From Xiphias gladius (taxonomy: Eukaryota > Chordata > Actinopteri > Istiophoriformes > Xiphiidae), in contig NC_053408.1 of NCBI RefSeq assembly GCF_016859285.1, positions 12,657,213 to 12,721,212 of the forward strand: a stretch of DNA of 64,000 nt, written 5' to 3'. Position numbers and translations under genes: made by a program. The stretch's first letter is position 1. Every line of letters starts with the position of its first letter. The notes beneath the pieces were generated by a model, which ran no database searches, was not told the origin of the DNA, and saw only the letters and a program-made list of their open reading frames with translations. Positions 32,410 to 48,600 of the stretch are shown in pieces.

Positions 32410-34886
32410 GTTGTACTCAGTAGGTAGTAAGGGTGATTGATCTAGATAAAAATCCTCTAAGATCCTCACTATATATTGTGATTTACCAAAGATTGTGAAA
32501 CTTCATGGATGAAATAACAGGGATGTATTTTTGGCAAATGTGGTGAATTAAATACTTAAAAATGAAGGTATAACATCACATTCGTACAACAATTTTATAA
32601 TATTGCCATAAAGCAGTCCTTCTCATTAATGTTAATTACCCACAATGGCTAGGTACACCCAGGGATATCAAAGGGATTCCTATCAAACTATAAATGGTAT
32701 GGTAAAATCTCCTACTCTAGACAACATTTGTCTCAGTGTATATTGTCACCATGCCAAGTGTGCAGGTATGGTGTTAGGATGAAATTTAGTCCTAGCTGAC
32801 TGGATTTGACACATTTTTTCACAATAATGTATGGAATTCCTGTCATAAAAATGCTCATTAAAAGCTTTTTTTTTATGGCAGTAAGTGGCAGAACTCAGTC
32901 CACTTTCAAGTGCTTAACATGTCATTTGGTAAAGAGTTAAAGTCATGAACTCTGGCACCCTCTACTGGCTCACTTTTACCTTGGTATAGAGCAGTAATGT
33001 CTAAAGTCAAACTAGGTATGATTTAAAAAAAAAAAACATTTGATAAAACTTTTTAAAAAAAAGACTCCAGGCAGGCTCAGGACAGAGAAGTATATTTTAG
33101 CTAAGTTTGAGTAACAATACAGCCTTCACATAAGGCTCAGAAGCATAGAGTATAATATGTATGCATAAATATGCATTCAAAACCACAAACCAAATAAATA
33201 AATAAATAAATACTTACAAATAAATAACGAGCATTTTGTGTAATATACAGTACATCAGTTGAAATGTTTTAGTATTGTCAAGAAGCAGTACCTTATGAAT
33301 TCATGGAACGGGAATGGATATTCAGTGTTCAACATGCCCACAGTTGTCCAGATGTTTTGGCACACGCTACCCTGTCTTGATGGTTTCTGAGCTCTGTTTT
33401 ATGTTTTTTTATTGACCCATTTCCAGGACAGTGTAGCTGCTTTAAACAAACATAAAATTATAAAACAAGCCAGTTTGTTCAAAGAAGGTTCATAGAACCA
33501 GTGGCTCAAATGCACGGCTCAATGATTGGAGCAATTCATACAATGTTAAAATAATTCATAGACTTAATAATGGTTAAAAAATAAACAAGTTGCCATGGAC
33601 AAGTGTGCTGCAAGTCACTCACAAGGGAATGCTTCCCCAGAAGATCACTTTTGTTTCCCTTCAAACTGTGGCATTGTGAGTCCCTGAACAAAGCTAAAAT
33701 TACTCAAACCTCATGGACCCCTTTGTGAAATATTCCAGCCAATCAAATGGATATTTTGAGATTTACATCAGCACCAAACTGAAAAAAAAAAAAATTAAAT
33801 AAATAAAAAAAACCCCACATGTAAATTCAGTTTAAAGTGATTGCTACTGTGCATCACATCCTTGTATGCAAAAAACACTTTGTGATACCAGTAAATGGAA
33901 TGAAGTCATATCTACATTGAAACGAGAAGCACTGGCCTAATGTTTAGGGTTATTCTGCGGACACTAAGCTGTAAAACTCTGAAATGTTTTGTTTTAATGC
34001 TAAAATGTAAATTGATCAAAAAATGTTTGTAGAAACATCAGATGCAGAAATGAGACAAAACCTAAAAAGTGGGCGGGAATCAACACTGACCTAATACTGA
34101 CATGGAAATAAGGACAATTTTTACATCGGCTATGTACACCCGTCACATTTTTGTGCCCAAGGAAAACCTCTTCCTTCTCCTCTGAGGATAAAAATAAACA
34201 AAAACGTAAAGAAACTGCAAAGAATGGGGAAAAGGGATAAGGCAGCAGAATACAGTCTTATGAGATTATCTCTCTTCTAAAGATGAGTCAGTCTGCAGGT
34301 GGGTTACATTTTGTTAGAGTGACAGTGACTACATAGAGGATACAGATAATAAACACTAACAAGTCAAAATACTGCTTAGCTGGGGTTTTTTTCTTTTTTG
34401 AAGGTCTTTTTCATTACTAAACTGAATGAGGCCTTCCATCTACAGCAAATGTACTAACATACAATATAATACATTCCTATTTTCCTGCTCTTCCTGATCC
34501 ACGAGGCAGAGAGGACCGAATTTGATCTACATGAGAGAAATAGCCACCTATGCTTGCTATACATCCAGGCAAATTCCTCTCAGGTCAGTGCATGTTTCAG
34601 TCTGTCACAGTACCTGATGACATCTTTAAATACTGAGTGTGCTAACACTCCATTTGTTTCCTACAAACTGAAGCTGAAGTACCTGAAGGCCAGCAACCAA
34701 ATCATTTAGCTGTTAGAGTTTGAATGCTAGCCACAGAGACTTCAGCGCTATTGTAGGCCATCGTCTGTAGCTTTCTCCATATTGCTACTTGTTTCAAGTC
34801 TCACTTTTCCCTCATAGCTTTCTTTCTTTTACATACTCATTGGTACATTCGCCTTCCTTTCCTCCCCACCTTCCCCTCCACTCTTC
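32410..34886 (-). other. Intergenic sequence and probable tlcd3b 3' UTR
   Basis: No coding sequence is seen between the convergent pagr1 and tlcd3b. Reverse-sense AATAAA (TTTATT at 33408-33413) could end a tlcd3b 3' UTR of about 1.5 kb. A short (AAAT)n run lies at 33192-33212 and A-rich tracts occur near 33030-33060 and 33780-33815. Confidence 0.45.
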
Positions 34887-38453
<3,567 letters not shown>

Positions 38454-40185
38454 GGTCCCTGGCGATTTGTCTGAGGCAAAAAGTTCAGCGGGCAATCTGG
38501 TCCTTGAGATCCGTCACTCTGTCCCCTCTCTGAAAAACACAAAACATCAAACAGTGGATAAACAGTTCATATTGATCTCACTGGTGGCAACTCCCACATG
38601 TATGCATTTTGCTGCATTTACTAAGATAAAAAACAAAGCTCACTATCAAAGTCCAACATATGTGGCAATATATTATTCTAGCTCCACTAAAGATCTTGCC
38701 ATATGTTCGATCAAGATGAAGTGGGGTAAAGGGAAGGGGTAAAGACTGACCAGGCACATTGTGGAATATGGGCTTATATAAAAGGTGAAAGAGGACGGTT
38801 CATGGGATAGAAAGCAATTAGACTATATACTTGCTGAGTACAGATTCAGGGGCAGAATATCAGATAGAAGGTCCTTTTGTGCACCATATTGCCCTGTCCA
38901 TCTGATGACACTGTAAGAGTTATTCCAATTTATTCCAAGGGCAACCATGTGGTAGTTCCTTGCAGTTTTGGAGTTTGCTTACACTAGACTAGCTGACTCA
39001 TTAAAAAGTTGAAGTCCATTAGCAAATTACGCATTGCGCTATTTAAAAATCCTGAACGTCGAAAATATCGACATAGACATGTGCTGCTGGTGCTCATAGT
39101 TCCTGCTGACAACGTTAACTAATGTTACCTGTCTGTAAAAAAATAAATAAATAAAGATTTAATGGCCGAGCTTGGGCAACTAGACCTCCAAATAAGCAAA
39201 CGGAGGCCGGCTTGAGGTTGACATATAACTATTCTAGTATTGGCGCTGATCTGCCAAACGGTGATAATGTTAACGTAACCTTCAGCAACTTTGGCTAAAT
39301 TATGCAATGTTAAGTCCAAGAGCACAACATGTAGAAATCTATTTGGTACTGAACTACGCTAACTTAGCAACACTATATGCTTTCCATCAAATATACCAGC
39401 TAGTTATGCCAACAATAACAGCAGACAGCTACAGGTAACGCAAATTAACGAGCTTTGCCATTTGGTTGTCAAATTGTTAGCAAAAAAACTGGTTCAGCCA
39501 GCATGTAAGTATGGAGGTTTAATGAAGAGAGACAGTATCGCTAACAATAAATGTCATCCCTAACCCTTGGTAAGCATGGCCAACTGTCTGAATCCGCGCT
39601 AACAATGACGCTAGGACCGTTGGCTAAGCATTAGCTAACATTAGCATTAGCATCTCCCAGACATACAGCTATGGCAGTTATTCACCGCTGCCTTAGTTAG
39701 CAACCATTTCGTTTTGACCCAATTCAGAAAAACGGTAGTTAGCAAGATGATGACACCCAAAAACGACAACTAAAACCTGAAAGTGCAACTCTCCACATTT
39801 TGTCACTTGTTCATAAGAATGTTAAGTTGACGCTAAACTGTTGTTAGCTTGTTATTTGTTTGTAGCAGTTAGCAGTAGCAAGTGAGCAAACCGATCCCCG
39901 TGCACGCCAACCACGGCTAACTGGCTAACAGATTTGGAGTTTACACATGTCTAAGATGAATGAAAAATCTTAAGAAGCGTTTACACAGAGACTTTGCAGA
40001 GTCCGGTCAGCGGCCAGTCGAAACTCGTGTCCTGCAGAAAGCGTTTAACGTTAAAGATGTCCCGGGGGTCTCCGCCTCGATGATCCGCATGTTTATGTGG
40101 CCACTTCAATGTCTGAAGGGTAGCAGCAGCGAGCTAACGCTAGCTTGCAGCAACTTAGATCGAAATCTATGCGAGGGCAGCTCAC

Positions 40186-40400
40186 CGAGAGCATTGGTGA
40201 CTAGCTTGCGACCAAGCCAGCTTAAGCAAATAGCTAATTAAAACTCGGCAAACCCGACGAAAAAAACAATGACACAGTCTGATCCAGTTGTCAAGGTAAC
40301 GTTAGCTAGTCCGGGCGCTATGTCATCGCATCTGTCTCGCTACAGCAGAGCTGCCGCTGCCGCTGCCTCAGCCTCAGCCTTGCAGATGCAACGTTGACTC
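40186..40400 (-). promoter_or_regulatory. tlcd3b: Probable tlcd3b promoter and first non-coding exon
   Basis: In the tlcd3b sense a donor CTCTCG|GTGAGC ends a possible exon at 40186. It could join the acceptor near 38530, just ahead of the ATG exon. The surrounding sequence (about 40010-40400) is richer in CpG and G+C than its flanks, as expected for a promoter. The transcription start is not determined. Confidence 0.4.
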
Positions 40401-42520
40401 AACACTGTGGACTGCTGCGCCAGCTAGTTCCTGCAGGTCCAGGCAGCACCTCTTGTCATGACGAGAAATTTGCACCACTCGCTGCACTGCATTTTGTAAA
40501 TTTGCTTTTGTTGTTTTCTACGCAGGGAAACGCTGAATGGATACCCCGTAAGGAGGCCGGCGATTCCAGCTGTATTCGTACTTCGCAATATCCATTCCGT
40601 CCACTTAAAAAATACAGTAATTTACGTGCAAACAAAATGACCCCGCATGTATGTATCTAATTCAGAAAATCGCTGTAAATCTTTGAAAAGAATTAAAGAT
40701 TAACAGATTTTCCATTAATATAATCTGTGTCTCTAAAGAGTTAGAGAAGTATTTATCTCTTTCAGGTTAGTCATTTGGCCTTTGAACGACTTTTTCAAAT
40801 AAAGTGATCAGTTATCAGTCCTTCGCTGCACATTGTCAGAGATGCCTGATATGTTTGTAGGCTCACGGTCCAGATATTTTGCAGCCTTGCAAAACCTTGA
40901 CACGTTGGGAGCCTTGCAGATTACATTTCAATCAATGCAACTTTGTTCAGGCTTTGCGGTGATAACCCAGCTCTGTTCTTAGGGTTATTAGGGCATGATA
41001 AAACTGTAACATTGGCTTGTCCTGTGTCTTCAACTGGGAAAAACTGTAAAAAGCAAAAACAAAAACTAGAAGTAGTTTAGGGAGAATTGTTTTGTGATTA
41101 CTGTTTTATAACTTAAAATAATATTGAACATTGGTCAGTAGAACATCTCCTTTTAAGCTATAGTATATGGTCATATCTATTGTGTAACCCCCCTCTGTGG
41201 TCATTTGTAATAGTTTACTCAAAGCTTTTGTGGTAGTAAGAACAGAAGTCAATACATGAAGACACATTCACAAATACTGTGCATTTAACACACATACGAC
41301 GAAATACATAAGTAAAAAAGTAATTTTCTTTTAACATTATAAGCTTGAGTGAGTGAGTTTTATAATGGGAGATATAACCTTTTAAATATAATAAAAACGT
41401 TAAGAGCAGTATGATATGTGGTGACTGTGTAAAAAATTATTTAAAATATAAAAACAAAGCAATGGCTACAAAACACTGACCCCTCAACCTCCTCCACCGA
41501 TAGTCCGTTTATGACTAGGAAGCGATGTTGATGAAGATTTTAGAGATTCTATGAAATATGCCACTTTTAATTACGTCATTTAAAATTCACTTAAGTACAG
41601 TACAGAGGTCAAACAAGACTTCAGTATGACAGAAGTATAAATTACAAGACCACGACAAGAGTTTTTCTATAACTGACATTTGTCTCGAAAATACCAAGAA
41701 ACAGTCCAGCTTCATAAATTAATTCAATTATTATTAAGTACATTCCATGAGTTATTTTGTGTTTAAGACTTTAAATGAACTTTTTTGGTGTATCTACTTT
41801 ATTTAAAATTGTCTCATAAAATTAACCTAAGTTAGTGTTTTCTCATATTTCCCAGAAATACTTTCACAGGTCTGCACCTGTTGTTCTCAGCTTTACAGTG
41901 ATGCTGGCGGTGATAACACAATAAGAAGAAGATGTACATTTTGTCAAGTCAAGGAACAGTGAGAGAGTTGTGCCTTTTACCATACACATAACATGGTTTT
42001 CTGCTGCATTACTTTGCAGTCTATTGCATGAATGGGGTTCTCTTTGTATGATTTTTAAACAATGGAGCAAAAAGCTGTGTTTGAAAAAAAGGGAAAAAGG
42101 GAAAGTGCTTTTTGCACACTTGTATTCAGACAGCACAATGACTCAAAGTAACTTGTGGTAAATTCATTGAATCACTAGGTTTCGGTCAAGCTGCAGTACA
42201 TTTATCAGGCATTTCTTGACCAAACATGATTATTCAATAAATTTAACAAATGTGTTGACAGTGTGCAGGGGCTGACAGAAAAAAGCCTGTTACCGGTGGA
42301 TACCAAAACCTTGTGGTTACCATTGATTATTTTAAAGATTGTTCGGAGGCCTGTTAGTAACGTCTTGTGCTGTAGCTGTGCTAAATTTATCACAGTTAAT
42401 GTGTGTATGGATAAATTCGCCTTTCATCTATTATCTGGTTGGTCCTGATGGCACACCGCATTCCACTGAAAGAGATAACAGGGTAAGACGTGTACTGGTC
42501 ATGTGGACCAATTACATGTA

Positions 42521-43310
42521 CGATGTGTCATGAATTTTTGTTGCTCGCCATTAAGAAATGATCATGTCACTTATGTTCACAACAATTAATGAATGATAAC
42601 TCACAGTCACATCATACAATATTTTTTTTAGCCTTTGCCACCAAATTTTCCTGGAATATCTCATTCTTATAGAAATATGAAGTTGTTTTTCTTTTTCTTT
42701 TTTTAAATCAAACTGCAAATATCGACATGTTGCTCAAATTTACAAGCTAGGGTGTGGCACATGAGTTTTATTTATTTTCATTCTTATAATTTATTATTAC
42801 TTTTTTTTTTTTTCCCTTTCTTTTTTTGTAGAAGCGGAGTGCACCACAAAAGAGAATCGTGCACTTAAACCAAAAAAATCTTGCAGGTGCCACTTGACCA
42901 GTCGGGGTAGAAGGGACAGACATGTCTAAGCATACGTCAACAGTTTATGGTGTAATGAAGGGAGAGATAAAAAGTGGGTATTAATAGCGTGTCAGGATTC
43001 CGAGTACAACTTGTCACTACTACTACTAGGGATTGTTTCTGGGTCATGCTGCAACTTATATTTGCTTTTGATTATCAGTTAAATATGAGCAGCTTCATAT
43101 TTTTATGAGACTAAGTATTGTTCTGCTTTCAGAGAGAACTGAAATTCCCTTTTCTATGTAACTGGATGCCAGCTAATTTGTTGCCATTTACATTGATGAA
43201 GTTATTGTGGGTTAACGTTCATTAATTGATAACCTATTTTAACTAATCACATGCACTCATAATGACTTGATCATTTCTCAGTGGTGAGCGACAGGAATTC
43301 ACGATACATC
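42521..43310. repeat. Long imperfect inverted repeat (foldback element)
   Basis: The left arm (about 42521-42590, with 'ttgctcgccattaagaaatg') is matched in reverse complement by the right arm (about 43220-43310, with 'catttctcagtggtgagcga'). The arms are 70-90 bases and roughly 75-80% alike by eye, around about 630 bases of non-coding sequence. A 'ttataaagtgtcacc' phrase (43367-43381) just outside the right arm recalls ends of teleost nonautonomous transposons. No reading frame of note lies inside. Confidence 0.7.
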
Positions 43311-45156
43311 CTGCATGAAATCATCATGAGTTATGCATTAGTTAAGCATGAGTTTAGTACTCTTCTTATAAAGTGTCACCAATGACGGTTAACAAGACAA
43401 AAATGGCTGTGTTAACAGATCAACAGAATCATAACATGCAGGTCAAACATCTGGCTGGACAACACTACATCCAGAATGAACGACTGTCTGAGAGTCATGT
43501 CAATGAAGACGCTGTGGTGTGAAAGTGATCATCTAGGTGAACAGATCAGCACACAAAACAATGCCTGTTTACCCTTTTTACTTTAAATTGTCCAAATTAC
43601 AAAATAATAACATGATCTCTACTTCATCTACAAAATAACATAATATTTATGACTGTAGTAAGCATCATTGATTTTTTTTTTTTTGCTCTAACAACCTTTT
43701 AGACATGCATACTGTTGAGAAATATAAAAATATAAATATAAATACATCCCATTAATATTCTTAATGAATCCATGACTAAGATTTGAAATATTTCATCATA
43801 AAAGAATTAAAATGCAGTTGAGTACGATAAGGCATTAAGATGTATCACAAGAGCTGTACAGAATCCTAGAGTAGAGGTATTATTTTTTTCTTAGTGTTAT
43901 GGAGAAAACCTAAAATTAACTTTTTATTAAATCACTACTTTTCTCAACAGGAAGAACACGTTTCCAAAGGAAGAAAAGAAAAAGGAAGAAGAAAGAAAGA
44001 AACAACTCTACAAATTTCAGGGTAACATAGTAACACAAAACTGAAAAAGCACTCCAGTACAAAACCAGGATTTCTTTTCAGCACACCGAGCGGTGTTGTC
44101 AAACTCCCATTGTACTTCTTTGTCTGACTTGTGACTTTATAAGCCCTTTCTCGACACCACACATCACTCACAATATAACTCAAAGCAACCAAAAATATCC
44201 AATGGACAAGTGACCATTCTTCACATGATTAATGTGGAACGATAATGACTTGTGTTTAGAACATTATGTGCTATACAGAGAGTTAAATGACTAAATCTAA
44301 TGCATAAGTTTCACTCATTGGACTGGTACATAGAGAAAACAAAGGACTATGGCAATGACAGTTACAATCAGATGAATGGCCAACAATGTTAAAATTTTCT
44401 GAATAAAATCAACACCTTTATAAATATTATTGTTTACAGCCAACTAACTTGGTGGAACTGCTAAAAGTTTCTTTTGTCATGACAGCTCCCTAACAATAAG
44501 CATGACTGAGCTAGCTTGTTTTCATGCAAAAGGTAGTTCTCAGGTGCAAGAATCGCCATGTCAGAAGCTGAAGTGTTGATTAGCAGTTATGTTTTTTTGG
44601 GGTTTTTTTTTTTGTTTTTTGTTTTTTTAAATGGCCTGACCCAGAGAGGAAGACTCAGAGCAAGAAAATCCAAGAAATCTCAAACCCATTTTGATCCTCA
44701 CTGAATCAAACAATAACAATTTAAGGTGCTTGACACTCCTGAACACAACTCTATTCTTATCTCTGTACTTTTAGGAAACAAATCAACAAGTACATCCCAC
44801 AATACAGTTACACACTGACCACAACAGGTATGGTCTTCTGTCCTGATCTAGAAACAGCCTTCTAGAAACTTAATAAAGTAACATTACGGCTTCAAATCAA
44901 ATGTTGATTTTAGTTTTGTAGACAAACGCGCTAGCATGCTAGAGGCGCCCTGACTTATACACACCCAAACACACAGCTTCCCTTCTAACGTGTTTCTTCG
45001 TTATGTTTTCTTAGAACTACTCTCACCCTACTACTTCTTTTTAACGCAAGCCATTTGGATTCTCAATAAGTGAGCTGCAAAATGGAGGTAAGATCAGAGC
45101 TGGTGTGAGATATACAGTACTTGGTGCACTTGCAGAGAGCAGCCAATGCCAGGGTT

Positions 45157-45158
<2 letters not shown>

Positions 45159-45203
<45 letters not shown>
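45159..45203. repeat. (GA)n microsatellite
   Basis: About 22 uninterrupted GA units, some 410 bases downstream of the maz stop codon and probably inside its 3' UTR (as CT repeats in the mRNA). Confidence 0.9.
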
Positions 45204-45208
<5 letters not shown>

Positions 45209-45611
45209 GAGAGGGGAGGATAATACAGTAGATGCTCACAATACCACAGTTTCATTGGAGTCTTAAATGCACAAGAGCATTCGGGAATATTTGGACGACA
45301 CATCAGTTTGTCATTAGTGTCACTGAACTTGCGGAAGCCACAAAAGGTCCCTCGTTCCATGATTTCATTGCTCTATCGATACAGCTCTTCCTTTCTCTCC
45401 TTTTCTCCGATGCTCCAGCTCTGCGGCTCTGAGGTGAAACTGCCCTTGAGCGCTGACTGGTGTTAATCTCCCCAACCCTTAATCCTAACCTTACCTATAA
45501 GTCGGGATATGGCAAAACTGAAACCGGATCAGCATCTACGAGTAACTTCAACCTTCTCTAACCTTGCTCTCTGCTAAGGGACTGAGGTTATTATTGCTGA
45601 GCTCCATATTG

Positions 45612-48600
45612 CTAACTGTGGGGCTGTGGTGCTGCAATACTAGAGCAGTCTGTGACAAGCAGGTCCACCACCGTGTTACCAGTGACATACACAGTGGGTG
45701 CTGTCACCATGTTGCTGAGGGAGACAGAGCTGCTGGCAGCCACATTAGAGGTGATGGGGCTCGGGGCACCCTGGCTGTTGCTGTGGGTGCCCATGTGGCC
45801 CTGGAGTTGGGTGGGTGTCTTGCAGTGGACGCCACACAAGTGGCAGACGAGTACGCCACCAGAGGCGGTGCCGCCAAAGCCCCCTGGACTGTCCTTCCAC
45901 TCCTGGCCATGGTGCTTCTGGGCATGGACACGAAGGTATGTCAGTGTGGTGAAGCCTGACGGAGCGGAGAAGAAAACAACAGTGATTTATTTTAGCAAGA
46001 GATGTAGATGTTATAGTAGAGGTTCACTTGACACTAAGCCAAACAAAGATCTAAGCAAATTTGAAAACCACAGTTACCAACATAATGCAACAAGTGATAA
46101 ACTATTGTCTGATCTCGCCTATGCAAAGCAGACCGTCACAAGGGAAACACAGTCCAAATGTGATCCCAGCGACGTAAAAGACAACCAGAATGTCAAAAAC
46201 AGGATTAAGTTGCAAGAACAGACCTCTAAAAGAAGAAAAATTAAATCTCAAAATGTTGACGAAATGAATTTACATTTCATATCAGTAAAGCAATAGTTTG
46301 ACATTTTGGGAAATACCAATCTCATGTCTGTTCACTGTAAAAGCATGAGTGGTCTTGATCTTCGTATCTCAGTCTCAGCAGGAAAGCGTGTTTTTGTTTC
46401 CCAAAATGTCAAAGTATGTTAGAACAGATAAACAGATTAATGACCTTGCTTTTTGACACAAAGCGACAACAGGAGGTTGAAATTACAGGTTGATCATGGA
46501 ATAGTGTGTGCCTGCATTGCTCTCTTTTTTAATCATGATTACTTTTTGATTATTCAGTAGGGAGACAACAGGAAACAAGGGAGAGAGAGATGCAACAAAG
46601 GTTCCCAGTCAGTCTCGAATTTGAAACCTCGTGGTCGTGTCTTAACTCCTAAACCATGGTGGCGCCTCAATGTCTGTATTTTTTTCTCAGCATATACGTA
46701 ATTTATATGCACTTAATGTAAACAAATAAAACATAGAATTTGTACTTACTGCGGTTGCAGAGATGGCATGCGTGGTGCTGCGACTGGTTGTGCACCCTCA
46801 TGTGATCTGTGATGTAAGCAGCAGACAGGAGCTTCCCACAGATGTGGCAGGGGACCTTCTCCTCATGGCGAATCATATGCGCACGCAAGCGATCCTTCGT
46901 GGCAAAGCTGGACTCACAGGTCTGAAAAAAAGAGGTAACTGATGGGTGATTACAAACAAGTGTATAAAAGTAAAAAGCTACGCAAATGTATGTGACCCTT
47001 AACAGTTAACGTCTGAAGTCTGAGAAGCTGAAGTTTGCATTAAAAACAATTGGACAAAAAACTATTCCAATAATCATGTGAGAGATTTATATAATTTTTA
47101 GTTCCACATCTTATCACCTTTAAATCTATTAAGTAACATTGGCCAGTGTTCAAGGCCCAATTTAAGATGACAAATGTTCTACCTCTCTTTGCAGAAAAAA
47201 AAATATATACACACCCTTATATAATGTACAGTGTGTGCTGAAGTATGTTTGTCATGCTCATGTAAATATCAGACTTTGAGCAGCTGCATGTAAACATGAC
47301 AGTGACAGAGCGATCACAGTGAGATACCTGCTGCACATTCTCATTTTCAAAAAGAGCTAGAGTTTATCCAGATCAGTTCATGTCATAATATTGTCGACGA
47401 TCATTTCCTCATGTCAACAGATATCCGCATGAGTCAGGTGAAGACGCAAATAAAAGTGTTGTAATGTATAAGCCATTAACTGTGACTTCACTGTTAACAT
47501 GAATGGACTTGAAAAAAAAAAAAAGACGCTGAAGTCAGGATGTTACACAGGGTAAACACGACGTACCGGACATTTGAAGGGTCGCTCTGAGGAGTGCACC
47601 TGTCTGACGTGACTGTTGAGATGGTCGGGCCTTGGGAAAGAAAGAGAGGAAATATATTAGAACAGGCGGTGCTGCACGAGTTATTTACAGCTGCGTGCCG
47701 TGTCACCGGTGGGAACATTCGTGTGAAATGTCAAAAAAGCATTCCTTCCTCTGAGAGACTGGCGACAAAAACTGATGATTAGTGAAAAATTTTTCTCTCT
47801 CTTTTTTCTCCTCCTGTAGCTAATGTGAAAATGTGGCACCGCTGCACCTATGTATGGCCGGTTACCAGCTGAAAAAGAAAATTGGATCACCACAAAAATG
47901 GGCACAGAAATGCAATGTACATTTCCAAAAGCTATTTTAAATCATTGAAGAAGTATTATATAATGGATTTTTCTTTTAATACCATGGATTTAAACTTCAC
48001 AAATAACTTAAAAGGAACAGTAACATTTCTTGTGATTCTGCTTGACACATTCAGTATCTTTGAGACCTTTAGTAACTGGAATGCTCTTTAAAGTTACAAG
48101 AGTCTGAATCAATCAATTACTTATTCATTCTTGATATCTGATAGGCAAACTTCTAGCACATGCTGATAACTTCAGCCGTTCCACAGTATCACCTGGAGAA
48201 AGCCTTGCCACAGTGGGGGCATACGTAGGGTTTTTCCACACCCCCCTGGTGGGAGCGCACGTGGTGGCTCATGCGGTCCTTCCTCTTGAAGCGCTGCTGG
48301 CAGATGGGACAGGAGAAGGGCTTCTCGTCTGAGTGGGACAGGCGATGGCGGTTGAGATGGTAGACGTCGCGGAAGGCCTTCCCGCAAGTCTCGCAGGCGT
48401 GGTTCTTCCTCACCGGGTTTGGGTTGGGATTTGTGGGCCGCTGAGGAAACAGACAAGCAGATAAACACGCTACAGGGTTTAGATGGGAACTGCGCAGAAT
48501 TACTGTTACATAAACGAAAAGAAAGACATTCAGTGTCAATATTTTAATATTTTTATATCTTTTGTTGAAATCATGCATATGCACACAGATACTTATGCCC

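Larger units (their letters stand above)
40660..45611. other. Intergenic region and maz 3' region
   Basis: No exon of a known gene was seen. It contains a long inverted repeat (42521-43310) and a (GA)n tract (45159-45203). The maz 3' UTR must occupy its right part. A reverse-sense AATAAA (43923-43928) is one possible end, but no strong choice can be made. Confidence 0.45.

Noticed and set aside
45652-46296. Open frame of 214 codons (+) opposite the last maz exon
   Set aside because: It is antisense to the verified zinc-finger exon in its first half and runs into intron and the MITE edge. It is a shadow of the coding strand.
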